Made by a program: the position numbers and the translations under genes. From contig OZ034968.1 of NCBI GenBank assembly GCA_964030785.1, forward strand, positions 64,931,899-64,995,898: DNA of 64,000 nt, written 5' to 3'. Position 1 is the first letter of the stretch; the number at the start of each line of letters is the position of its first letter. The notes beneath the pieces were generated by a model. That model ran no database searches. It was given only the letters and a program-made list of their open reading frames with translations, and was not told the origin of the DNA. This document shows positions 48,915-59,722 of this stretch, one piece after another. This DNA comes from Siderastrea siderea (Eukaryota; Cnidaria; Anthozoa; Scleractinia; Rhizangiidae).

Positions 48915-51609
48915 TACTTTGGTTTTGGTGTAAGGCATTCATTTGAAAAGCACTCCATATAACCCTAAGTGTACTCCTTAAAAGTTGTCGAAAATATTGC
49001 ACCGCATCGTTTGATCTAAACTCCGAAGGTGACTAAAGATTTTTACGGGTTGTCCATGTTGGAGAAAATCAACCTAATGACCCCAGAATTTCTTTGCCTT
49101 CTTTCCAGTTAGAAAACTTCTATTCAGTTATGTTGAGATGGGCGAAAGAGTAAAAGTGAAGGGAAGAATTGACCTTGGGATCAAGGCTTGAAATAAATGT
49201 GATCGGATCGCGTTGTTCAACCTCAGCTGGCTGTGGTTGATTTGTGTAATGTTTCCTTTTATTTATTTCCCTTGTTTACCGACGTCAGATGTACCTCACT
49301 AATGAGAACTCTGACGGGACATTTCTGAACATTTTTTTGCTTGAAACGGGAGATAGCCATATTGAACAATTCGATCAACCATGGCCACCTAGTCTGGTGT
49401 CAGTTGAAACGGTTGATCAACCCTAAACCAACCGGAAAAGGTTTTTTTCCCGCCAAACGAACGCGATGCAACCCAACTAAACCACTGATGCTAGTAGAAA
49501 TACTCAAATGTCGTCAGTAGTTAGTAAAGCCTTACAGTATCGATCCTCCGAATAGTAAGAGCTAGATGACAAAAATAACTTGACTTTTCCTAAGTAACCC
49601 TTTACATATAAAACCATAACATATGCAATAAGACGTTTAGCTCCGTGGCAAGCGAGTCTGATGTTAGTTGAAACGGTTGATCAACCCTAAACCAACCGGA
49701 AAGGGTTTTTTGTCCCGGGCGAACGCGATACAACCCAACTGAACAGTTGTTGTCGGCAGTTAATAAAACCTTACAGTAGCGATCCTCCGAAATTGTAAGA
49801 GCTACATGACAAACGTAACCTGACTTTTCGTAAGTAACCCTTTTACATAGAAAATCATAACATATGCAATAAGACGTTTGGTTACGTGGCAACGGAGTCT
49901 GATGTTAGTTGAAACGGTTGATCAACCCTAAACCAACCGGAAAAGGTTTTTTTCCTGGGCGAACGTGATAAAACCCAACTGAACGATTGTTGTCGGCAGT
50001 TAATAAAACCTTACAGTAGCGATCCTCCGAAATTCTAAGAGCTACATGACAAACGTAACCTGACTTTTCGTAAGTAACCCTTTTACATAGAAAATCATAA
50101 CATATGCAATAAGACGTTTGGTTACGTGGCAACGGAGTCTGATGTTAGTTGAAACAGTTGATCAACCCTAAACCAACCGGAAAAGGTTTTTTTCCCGCCA
50201 AACAAACGCGATACAACCCAACTCAACCCAACTTAAGAGCTAGATGACAAACGTAATTTGACTTTTCGTAAACCCTTTCTCATCTGATAAAACGATAACA
50301 TATGCAATAAGACGTTTGGTACCTAGAAACATATGTTCAATTCGAACATTTATTTTAAGAGCTAAGTCAATTGTTTATGCGAAGATTTACTCAACCATGG
50401 TGTTTACGTTGTTTCTATATAATACAGAAACAAGATCAAGTCTCTCAGTTTTACTTTCATTTCTTTCTTTAGTCTAACGCACATGGAAGAGCTTAAAACG
50501 TATGTAGGAAAAAAATTCTGCTTACGCTTTTAAAACGACAAAATGAAATCGATTGTCTAAAGAATATCTGTGGCGCTAAGTGGTGGCCCCCCCCCCCCCC
50601 CTAAATTTTCATTGTGTGGAACTAGCGACCGACACGCTCTTTTGCAGCCATTGACGCTTTGGGCGTGTCCAGCTGTGCAATTTTATTGGCTGTATATCTT
50701 TGGCTTACATTGTGACGCTGCAATTTTATTTATAGCTTGCAAAAACACAAGAAAGGGACTTTCCCTGTTTAAAGAAAAAAGCGCACAACTTGTAAACCTG
50801 TATTAGCATGACTTTTGCAACTTTGTGGTCAGTTGCGGTGGAGATTTGATACTGGTCAGTTGTTGTAGACCTGAAACAACTGGAGCTGTAAGCAGACATA
50901 AAACGCGGAAAAGGAACTGCCAGTCTTGTCCTGCATTTTATTGACAACCGTACGAAGTCTCATTATCAAAGGTAAGCGTCTGTGTTAGCCTCGTTTTATC
51001 CAAAACGTACCGGCCTTAGGTGATAATGATTAAAGTCTCTGTAAGTTAAAAATTGTGACGAGTTTCTCTGATTGGAAGCACTCAACATCAAAATTACTTG
51101 CAATACAGGTAATTGGCAAACAATCATTTACTGTAAGAATGGCATACTTCTTGATTTAGAATTTAGTTTGTCTTTTATTTACAAGGCAAAATGTGGGTAA
51201 GCGGTGAGTAAATTAATGGACTGTCTTCGGTAGATACTTTTCAAACCCTTGTCAGTGCTCACCGCCTTACGACCGATACGTTTATATTTATAATATACTG
51301 GTCAAGGCGCATTAACGTTAATTTTTATGTATACCTATTATAAAATATTCAGTTATTACCTTATAAGAAGCTAAGACCTGAAATCACATGAGGTCACTAT
51401 TTTATGTTAACTGAGTTAAATTAGTTACAAGTTTTTCTCCAACTTTAGTCAATTAAAAGTCGGGACCCAGCAAGCAGTCTTTACGTAACTGTTAGTAGCC
51501 CTGCAACTATACAATGATTGAACGTGCATGTTTAATAAAACATTTTTTTTTCTCTTCTATCATTAGCTGTGTTTGAGTTTTGGAAGACGCAAAGAGCGTA
51601 TTAGAAGAG
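48915..51609. other. Spacer between ApoL pseudogene and gene, including a tandem array and a likely 5' leader exon
   Basis: The ~240-bp tandem array (49390-50340) fills the middle. After it, a strong donor (CAAAG/GTAAGC at 50971/50972) and an acceptor TCATTAG at about 51566 could join a non-coding first exon (about 50.8-50.97 kb) to the coding exon. This leader exon is inference only. A run of C (about 50588-50602) lies between. Confidence 0.45.
49390..50340. repeat. Four-copy tandem array, ~240-bp unit
   Basis: The segment GGTTGATCAACCCTAAACCA recurs at 49411, 49675, 49916 and 50156 (last copy with one change), giving spacings of 264, 241 and 240. Each unit also carries GTAACCCTTTACATA-like sequence and AACATATGCAATAAGACGTT. 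Units two and three are nearly identical, which implies recent expansion or gene conversion. Long minus-strand frames here are repeat artefacts. Confidence 0.9.
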
Positions 51610-52422
51610 ATGCAAGGTTCAGAAATATCCTCTTTGACTAAAAATGACAAAAACCAGTTCGATAAAGAAATATCAGCCATCGTGAATGACGTAAGGAAGA
51701 TGAATGGACGTATGCAATCTGCTGTCGATAAACTCCGTACTACAGCTGATTATCTGGATAAAGTGTGGAAGGACTGTAGAATAGCGGCCGCTGTTGGTAG
51801 TGGGACTGGTGTAGTGGGAGGCCTGTTGGCAATCGGCGGAGGCGTTGCCACAATTCTTTCAGCCGGAGCTGCGACACCCTTATTAATTGCTGGGATTGCA
51901 GTAGGGGCGGCTGGAACTGGCACAAAGCTAGGAACAAACTCTATAGAGGCCGTCATCAATTCTTCCCAAGTAAAAGAGGCAGACGAGGCGGTAAATACGG
52001 CGTGCGAGATAGCCAAGAATGTCAGAAATAAAGTGGAGATGTGGTCAGGCCGCGAGACGAGAGCTAAACAGCAGTTTCTCGGTTACCTCGCTTCAAAAAT
52101 GGTGGATATAGAGTTAGATACCAAGACGATGAGCGTCATTTATGGAATGCTTCGATCCACTGGATCTTTTGTTCAAACCAGCGAGACCTGTGTTGCTGCC
52201 TCAGCCGAGACCACAGCTAAAGCAGCAGGGAATGCAGGCGCGAAATTGGGCGCCAAAGCAGCCGGTGGTATCATCATTGGGGTCGGTGCCGCGTTTGTGG
52301 TGTGGGATGCTGTGGACTTCGGTTTCACCGTCAGAGATCTGGTGCAGGACAAAAAGTCTGAGGCTGCCAGGGAATTAAGGCAAAGGGCGAAAGAAATTGA
52401 AGCACAGCTGCTTGGCCAATGA
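51610..52422 (+). CDS. Apolipoprotein-L-like protein, single coding exon, 270 aa
   Basis: The reading frame opens after an in-frame TGA at 51574-51576. I chose the first ATG, 51610, because the broken copy at 48 kb has the matching ATG. Residues 1-57 are helical and charged (QFDKEISAIVNDVRKMNGRM). Residues 58-105 form a glycine-zipper hydrophobic block (GSGTGVVGGLLAIGGGVATI, then ATPLLIAGIAVGAAGTGTK). A second hydrophobic segment is at about 211-235 (AKAAGGIIIGVGAAFVVWDA). A charged amphipathic helix closes the protein (SEAARELRQRAKEIEAQL). The C-terminal pattern of WD, V.DLV, SEAARELRQ.A.E.E is typical of the ApoL family. Vertebrate members are intracellular or secreted membrane-active proteins with ion-channel or lipid roles; the role in a cnidarian is not known. 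The stop is TGA at 52420-52422. No signal peptide is visible. Confidence 0.88.
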   Translation: MQGSEISSLTKNDKNQFDKEISAIVNDVRKMNGRMQSAVDKLRTTADYLDKVWKDCRIAAAVGSGTGVVGGLLAIGGGVATILSAGAATPLLIAGIAVGAAGTGTKLGTNSIEAVINSSQVKEADEAVNTACEIAKNVRNKVEMWSGRETRAKQQFLGYLASKMVDIELDTKTMSVIYGMLRSTGSFVQTSETCVAASAETTAKAAGNAGAKLGAKAAGGIIIGVGAAFVVWDAVDFGFTVRDLVQDKKSEAARELRQRAKEIEAQLLGQ

Positions 52423-53593
52423 TTACTGTGATCGCTGGATTTAAAAACAATGCCAGTAATTGCACTAGTTGCAATTATCATTCGGAAACTGACATTTTTA
52501 GACAAGATGTCAACAACAACAACAACAACAACAACTTTATTTAGACACGGTAGAAACACCCCTAAATAAAAATAGAGAATTTACATACTCTATTAACTGG
52601 TTCACATATTGCCGTGTGGGAGTTGGGTGCGGAAAACCATTAATAAATAAGTATTTTCGGAGAGACTGTTCAAGAGAAAAGCTCCACTGCAGGAAAAGCT
52701 GCGTTTTAGTTAGTCACTTTTTGGCTTTGGTAAGACCAGTTTATGGGCAGCGTCGTGGAAATCACAGGACGTCTTTCTCCCAGTAAACATGTCAAATAGA
52801 TAACCTGGAGCTTGCTTATTTAGTATTACTGTTAAAAATCATACAGACCTTTTGTTTCGCCCTTCTGACAGAAAGGGGGTCCCAGCCAAGCGAGTTGAGA
52901 CGGAAACCTAGAGTCAGTATCATACCTAGATTTTGTAATAACTCTAGCCGCGGGATTCTGTAGTTTTTGAAGTGTAGTGATTCGGCAGTGTCATCGAATA
53001 GTAATCCTACGAAATTTCTCGTATGAGCTTGCGGCAGTTCAGGTGGCAGTTGATGCTCAGAAGATGAGACTTCCTCGCCACTGAATTCTTTTTCTTGTTT
53101 CCATAGATGCAGTGTTGTATAGATCTTTGAATATTTTCTTTTTCTTTTAGTGAATAATGTTTGCCATAGGTTTTATAAAGGTAATTCTAGGTAAATATAT
53201 TTTAGATATTATCTTTTATATGTTTTATACATCAACTCGATTTATTTTTCTTTTCTCTTCCAGGCAGTTTATTTTCATAAGGAACTTAATGTTCTGTATA
53301 AACTGGCCTTATTACGCAGATATTTATTTACTTATTGTTTTTTACTATCTTTGTAATTAAATTGAGTAAATAAATAAATTAAATAAGTAAATTATATACT
53401 AACATTCTTTGGTAACTCGAGCAGAATTTTCACAACGTATTTAGATGTCCTACTGTTCGTTAGCGATCTTGTGATCTTGATATGTAACTTGTTTTCTTTT
53501 TCTTAGTGTATAAACTGTCTGCGTCAAAACAAAATTAAAAATTAAATATTTGTTTCTTAGATTCGCGAATTTCTTCACCTACTAAGCTCTATC
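52423..53593. other. Intergenic sequence after the ApoL-like gene
   Basis: The stretch begins with 3' flank containing an (ACA)n run at 52512-52535, followed by TTTATTTAGACACGG. AT-rich sequence with several AATAAA hexamers lies at 53360-53390. I see no exon. Confidence 0.6.
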
Positions 53594-53944
53594 ATGCAAT
53601 TTTCCGTTTTTGAATCGCACGAACTTGTAAAGTTTTGCAGAGCTTTCCATAACAGTATTGATAACTGCTACCGCTGTTCAGCTGAAATACCTCACATCAC
53701 CTTCCCTACCCCTGAGCATATCTCAGAGACGATCACCGTCCCTGAAGCAGAATCCAATCTGCCAGTCGATGCACCAATAACGCAAGCAGATTGTACAGAT
53801 CGTGAACTGTTTGTTTTTCGTCTTTTTAACATTATGGCTCGTTACTTTACAGTAAATGGGCACCATTTTAACTTTCACTTGGGAACCCGTATACGTGGAT
53901 ACAATGAAACTAAGCTCAGCTATTCGGATTATCCTTTATCCTAA
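53594..53944 (+). CDS. Hypothetical 116-codon open frame
   Basis: The frame has balanced, protein-like composition, unlike the repeat-driven frames nearby. It contains CRAFHNSIDNCYRCSAEIPH, a proline/glutamate-rich linker and RYFTVNGHHFNFHLGTRIRG. An acceptor-like TTCTTAG lies about 30 bases upstream and the frame is open back to it, so it may be a terminal exon. No domain is recognised. A chance frame or a fragment of a mobile element is possible. Confidence 0.3.
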   Translation: MQFSVFESHELVKFCRAFHNSIDNCYRCSAEIPHITFPTPEHISETITVPEAESNLPVDAPITQADCTDRELFVFRLFNIMARYFTVNGHHFNFHLGTRIRGYNETKLSYSDYPLS

Positions 53945-54673
53945 TTAACTCACACCTTTATAGATATAGACAACAAACCTTCGTCCTCATGGTCTCTCTC
54001 TATTCAGGTGTATAAATGGGTACCAAAAAAGTGCCCTATATAGGTGTAAGTTTGCTCGCTCCGCCTTATCTCAAATCCGGTCAGCTTGGATGGAAGGTGG
54101 GCATACAATGATGATAAATGTGTCTGAAATAGTCTGAAATACACTTACCATCTATACGAGACGTTATGCTCAATTCTCACAGATCACCTTTTTTCCTTTT
54201 TTTTTTTGATACGTTAATAAATACCTATCGATGTCCTTGAGAAATCTGTTAGGAAGAATGTTTAGAAAATTAAAAATTTGATCAGTCATTTTATAGTTCA
54301 GCTATTACATCTCAATATGCAGACTAATTTTAATAGAAAAATGTGCAAAAAATGTTAAGATATTTGTTCAGATTTCAAATTTAACCGAAATCATTTGACC
54401 TTGGATTTCTTTTTTTCTTTTTTTTTAATTCCAGCGTTGTATTATGAGTTCTTAATTACCATATTACCCCATTTACAAACTGGCTCACGATTTTAACGAA
54501 AAGATCTGGTGAAGGTACTTATTTATAAGTTTTTGTTTCAACTTCTCAATTTAACACTATTTAAATGAAGAGTAAGCAAAATACACGCGTTAAAAACAAT
54601 TCATAGAATGAGATTTAAAGACAAGTACTAATTTAAGTAGCGCTTCACCTAAGACGGAAAGTGAAAACAATAG
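53945..54673. other. AT-rich intergenic sequence, nothing recognised
   Basis: No gene, transposon end or clear repeat was seen; only A/T-rich stretches up to the start of the foldback element. Confidence 0.6.
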
Positions 54674-55820
54674 GCCCGCGGCACGGGTGTCTGTAAAACC
54701 CGGAACACCCCGGAACACCCCCGGAACACCCCGGAACATCCCCGGGACACCCCCGGAACACCCCGGAACACCCCGGAACAACCCCGGAACACCCCTGGAA
54801 CATCCCATAATACCCCGGAACACCCTCGAAACAGCAAGGAACACCCCCGGAACACCAAAAGTAGTGGTCAGCGGTCAGATTGCTCACGAATTTACTAAGC
54901 CGAAGACCTCCGAAGATTCCCAATTCTTCATAAGACTTTTGCGGATCACCCAGAGATTTCCGAGCATTTCAAGAATGCTTGGGATATTTTCGAAGCTTTT
55001 AAGAACAGCGAAAAAACCATTAATTAATGGGGAAAATATATCATGCACGTGACCTTCATATCAATAACTTACGACTTTCAGTGATGTGAAAATGTGACAG
55101 TTGAATTGTTAATTCTGCATTGATTTTTCTCGTGCGAGGTTTGCATTATCACGTTCAAAAACCAGGTGTGACCTCAAGGACACAACAAAGCCAAATGATA
55201 CGGTGTCACGCAATGCTATAAGGTCATTATTCCGAGGTCACACGATCGTCATCGTTTTCTTTCCACAGGCGCATGGAAATGTTTGGCCGCCGGTTCGTTA
55301 CGCTAATATACAGTGAATATATACACCTCATTTAAAAAAACCTCAGTTTATATTAATTTGAAGTATCATACCGTAGTGCATGAGTGCTTCAGGAATGTTA
55401 AAATTCGAGAACGTTTTTCCATGTCTAATAAATTCCCATCTTGCAGCTTTCTCTTGTCATATTTGAATGACAACTCGAGACAACGTTTTTGCAGTTAGGT
55501 CTGCATATATTTTGGTTAACAAAAGAGCGTAGCTCGGAAGATAAATGAGTAGGAGAAATGTGCGCCTGCTAAAAAGTACTCACTATAATTTTGTAGAGGT
55601 ATCCGAGGCCTTATAATGTAGGATGTCACAGCGTAACCCGGGAGCAAACGGATCGAACGAGTTTACACTCTTATAGCGAAAAAAGGAACAAGTATTTTAT
55701 TTACATTCACAAGATCTAGTTAGACTTTAAGAGAAAAATTCAGTAAACGAAAAAAGGAAAATATCAACGATGAGAGCACATATCACATTTCCTTGAACTT
55801 TGCAAAGTTCGTGTGCTCCC

Positions 55821-57171
55821 CATCCTCGGAGACCCAGGGGCAGCTAGTCGGGACGACGGGATTTCATGGGCGAAAGTTTACAACAAGAGTGGGAGAGCCC
55901 CTGGGCACTTACTCTTACCGAGCGAGTTCCAGAAGCGTTTGAAATCCCGCCTTCTGATTGGCCAGAAAAATATTTTTCTGGCCAATCAGCGAAGAGGAAC
56001 AGCCGGGCGACTCTCATGTCTTCTTACACGAGGTTGTTTTCCTCATCGAACGCCGTAGTAGCGTGGCCCGTTCAACGGGAACATTTTTGATGAGAACTTC
56101 AGAAAAAATGAATAAATAATAAATGAACGAAGTCGAGGAAATTGCATACTATAACTTGGCCGCAAGAAAACAAACACTGAGACACCGGGATTTTTCACGG
56201 CGGACTTATCGAAGGTATCGTAAATTTGTAGAGCTAGCGACTTCCCCTTTCTCCAATGTAACTAATTATTTCTCCTTCTTCGTTGATCTTCGTCTGAAAC
56301 TTTCCATCTGTGATGCACGGGCCACGCAACTATGTTGATCGAGCGTGTCATGTCACGTACTAGAGAGAACTAGTTCTCTCCAGTACGTGGCATGACGTCT
56401 CATCGACCGTTAAGCAGAAAATCGCCCAGATCGGCCTCCAGAAGCTCGGAAAAGCAATAAAAACGCAGCAAACACATAGCGGGTAATGTTTTTCAAACTG
56501 TATTTCCATTTTAATGCATTTTCAGCGGAAAACCGCCGATTATTTTCGATCGAATTTCAGTTCCATACAAACACTCATATTACGCTTTGGTTAACTGTGG
56601 TTCCCATGCTCGAGCGACATAGTTACGTGGCCCGTGCATCGGAGATTCCCGTGGAAAGTTTCAGACGTGGTTCAACGAACAAGGAGAAATAATAAGTAAC
56701 ATCGTTTACTCGAGTAGCTATTAGCCTCATGCAACACTTGAGAAAGGAGAAGTCGCTAGCTCTAAAAATTTACGATACCTTCGATAAGTCCGCCGTGAAA
56801 AATCCCGGTGAGTGTTTGTTTTCTTGCGGCCACGTTATAGTTTGCGATTTCCTCGCGACTTCGTTCATTTATTATTTATTTATTTTTTCTGAAGCTCTCA
56901 TCAAAAGTGTTCCAGTTGAACGGGCCACGCTACTACGGCGTTCGATGAGGAAAACAACCTCGTGTAAGAAGACATGAGAGTCGCCCGGCTGTTCCTCTTC
57001 GCTGATTGGCCAGAAAAATATTTTTCTGGCCAATCAGAAGGCGGGATTTCAAACGCTTCTGGAACTCGCTCGGTAAGAGTAAGTGCCCAGGGGCTCTCCC
57101 GCTCTTGTTGTAAACTTTCGCCAATGAAAATCCCGTCGTCCCGACTAGCTGCCCCTGGGTCTCCGAGGATG
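55821..57171. mobile_element. 1.35-kb foldback element with ~525-bp arms and exact 9-bp target duplication (Mutator-like)
   Basis: The ends CATCCTCGGAGACCCAGGGG and its exact complement bound the element, and TGTGCTCCC occurs immediately outside both ends (55812-55820 and 57172-57180). The arms run from 55821 to about 56345 and from about 56608 to 57171 with high identity, including the palindromic stretch GGCCAGAAAAATATTTTTCTGGCC in each. The ~260-bp centre has its own palindrome. Long arms plus a 9-bp duplication are typical of non-autonomous Mutator-like elements (known feature of that group). Mirror open frames in the two arms are not genes. Confidence 0.85.
56347..56395. repeat. 49-bp palindrome in the centre of the foldback element
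   Basis: GTCATGTCACGTACTAGAGA-GAACTAG-TTCTC continues as its complement with two mismatches, centred on ACTAGT. It sits in the loop between the long arms. Confidence 0.85.
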
Positions 57172-57979
57172 TGTGCTCCCTCAATAAGCCAACTTTATAC
57201 GTTGCGATAAACCTTGAGTTACAACTTACTTCTCAAAACTATTCAAACATTTTTCTAATTGGTCTTTAGAAGGAGCGGCGGTGTTTCTTTGCCCAGTTCG
57301 TACAGTAACAGCAAGTGGGGCACTTATTGAGAAAATGCGGTAGTACTAGCTACATAAATTTAAAAGGAACAGCCTTTACGGAAACAAAATAAATCCTATA
57401 GACGTTTAGCAGCCTGCAAAATCTGTTTTGTTTTGCGTGCAAAATCTGTCACGCAATGCCCAAGAGTAAGTTGTCGCGACCGTGACGTGTTATATGATGA
57501 ATTGAATTATTATTCGGGATGCCCACCCCCAGAATTTTACTTATAGATGTCACATCGGTTTGTCGAGAGTTATAATGCAAATCTCGCATGAGTTAGAACA
57601 ACTTCAATAATTGAATTGAAATATTCAAAATCAAATCTTTGTCGATCTAAAGGACACCAATGTTATTTTTTATTTTATTTTTGTCATTTTGTCTTCGGGT
57701 GATCCGCAAAGGCCTTCGGAAAAATTCGGAAATCTTCGTTAATCTTCGGAGGTCCTCGGGACAGTCTATGCGTGAGCGGCTGACCGCTGACCAGAATTTT
57801 TGGTGTTCAAGAGTGTTCCTGGCTGTATTGAGGGTATTCCGGGGCATTATGGGATGTTCGGGGGTATTATGGGATGTTCCAGGGGTGTTCCGGGGTTGTT
57901 CCGGGCTGTTCCGGGGGTGTTCCGGGGGTGTTCCGGGGTGTTCCGGGTGTGTTCCGGGTTTTACAGACACCCCCGCGGC

Positions 57980-58345
57980 ACCGGGAACCGTTGCAACGTT
58001 GCCCGCTGTTAACTACTAATTAAATTAGTAACAAAGTTTTCATTGGCCAAAGGAGCATTAGCGCGAAATTCAAACAGACTTTCTCAGAAAAATAATCTTT
58101 ATAGTGCGATTGCCGAACCTAATTTAACACACGATATATGTTTTGAGGCAACAAGTAATACAGCGTAATTTCAGCGAAATTGTATGTGAGGAAAGCTACA
58201 TCTTTGAATTCAACTCTTTGTATATTCAAAATATCTATTGTTTTCCGTATTCGCGATGACAGAAATATCACTTACATGTAAGACCATTGGTTCAAATGTT
58301 CGCGGAAAATCAGACACCCGAATAGCGCGCGACTTTCCCTGCTAG
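57980..58345. other. Spacer between two inverted-repeat elements
   Basis: AT-rich sequence with no recognised gene or repeat. Confidence 0.5.
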
Positions 58346-59722
58346 CAGAGGCCCCTTTTCCTTTGTATTCGCTGAGCTGACGGACGGGACGAAAAGGGAC
58401 CTCTGCCATGGGTCGAAATGAACTGTGTTGAGCATGCGCCACGGTTACTTAGCGACCGAAACGTCACGTGATGCTTTTAGCACGTGATCAGCTGACGACT
58501 CCCACCTTTCTCAACTAGCGCGCCAAAAAACAGCTGCACAGTCTTGTTGTCGTGAATGGCGAGTTCACCAAAACCCTAAAAAAGGTAGACAGTTCGTCTA
58601 GAGATAGTTGTTGTCTAATCTACGGTATTAATTTCAAGTTATCTGGACAAGGAAGCTTTTTTAACATGACCACAACTCCAGGAATCAAAGAGAATATGAT
58701 CGCTTCACTAAATTAGCAGTTGCATTGCGAAAGGACAATTTATAGGTTCGAAAAAACAAAACTCACTTGATCTAGAATAGTTAAAATTTCTTACTTTTAA
58801 ATAAATTACACCAGTTGTCAATTAAGAATTAGCCAAAAATACATTCTCAGTCAAAATTTTGAAAATTTCCGCAAGAGATTTCTCATGTTGTCTCGCGCGT
58901 GAAATCAAATCACAACAGAGCATTTGTGTCTGTTTAGGTCAGATTACTACTTTTCGAATTTTTTTGAATGAAGGTACACAGAAGAAGAGACAGTAGGCTT
59001 TTCTTAATAATACATTTATTAAAACACGCCTTTACTTGTTTCTGAAGACCAAACGCGTTCAATTCTTTCTTCGAGAGAAGCTACGCGCAAGCGATTTCGC
59101 TCGATGTGCAAGTTATTTTGAAGAGCATTTGGTGATGCGAACTGTGCACATTTTTCAAAACTATTACGAAAACTGTAAGGAATATGAAGAATCCCTCAAT
59201 TAAAAAGCAATTTCGATACAAATTTACAATCAAATGTGTAATTTACTCTACCGTAGACTCGTAGAAGTGCTGGCGCATCTCACAGAAAGTCCGCAGCTCG
59301 AAAAATCTTTGGAGGTGGAAGGTTGTCCTTCGCCTTGACAGACGTTTTCTTCGCTCTAAATTCCATTCCTTGACTTGTCGAGTGTTTCTTAGAGCTTCTT
59401 CTTTCGATTGTTTATCTTTCCGTCGTCCATGTTAACAAAAACAAGAGAAAGTAAACGTTGTAACTCTTCACGAGTTTAGTTCTCTTTCCACGGCAAGTTA
59501 CTATGCAGGCTCACTAAATGACAGCGGAATAACTGTAAAGGAATGCGCGAGATACGGTGGGCTCAAGTCCCGGTCAGCAAACAATACAGGGAGCATGCGT
59601 TTCGGAAACCGCCGTCCACTACCATGGACGGCGGTTGGATCAAAGGGAGTTTCGACCCATGGCAGAGGTCCCTTTTCGTCCCGCCCGTCAGCTCAGCGAA
59701 TACAAAGGAAAAGGGGCCTCTG
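58346..59722. mobile_element. ~1.38-kb inverted-repeat element whose arms are themselves hairpins
   Basis: The left arm CAGAGGCCCCTTTTCCTTTG ... CCATGGGTCGAAA (58346-58416) is mirrored by 59650-59722. Within each arm the first 14 bases (CAGAGGCCCCTTTT) pair with a near-copy about 45 bases further in (AAAAGGGACCTCTG), so each arm folds alone. CTAG flanks both ends directly, within a locally palindromic CCCTGCTAGCAGGG context, so a 4-bp duplication is possible but not certain. No transposase is seen inside. Confidence 0.7.

Larger units (their letters stand above)
54674..57979. mobile_element. 3.3-kb foldback element with CCGGAACACC minisatellite arms
   Basis: The left end is CGCGGCACGGGTGTCTGTAA then AACCCGGAAC. 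It is mirrored at the right end (GTTCCGGGTTTTACAGACAC then CCCCGCGG). Each arm then holds a CCGGAACACC(CC) array: 54700-54860 on the left, and its complement at 57825-57960 on the right. Beyond that come matching inner flanks (GGTCAGCGGTCAG; ACCTCCGAAGATT against AATCTTCGGAGGTCC). Arms are about 300-350 bp. The centre contains a second, complete foldback element at 55821-57171. The architecture is like the 109-1108 element, with CCGGAA-type repeats just inside the ends. No target duplication was found. Confidence 0.8.

Noticed and set aside
49602..50132. Two similar minus-strand frames starting MPRNQTSYCICYDF
   Set aside because: They are the same frame read through consecutive units of the 240-bp tandem array.
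54590..55052. Pro/Gly-rich frames (GTPRNTPG and VPGVFRG types) on both strands
   Set aside because: Translations of the CCGGAACACC minisatellite; the repeat is open in several frames.
55813..57184. Near-identical mirror frames in opposite arms
   Set aside because: Explained by the inverted arms of the foldback element; no known domain.
59245..59430. Minus-strand start MDDGKINNRK within the 58.35-59.72 kb element, considered as a captured exon
   Set aside because: It stops after 13 codons, and the longer open stretch lies in a different frame; no family match.
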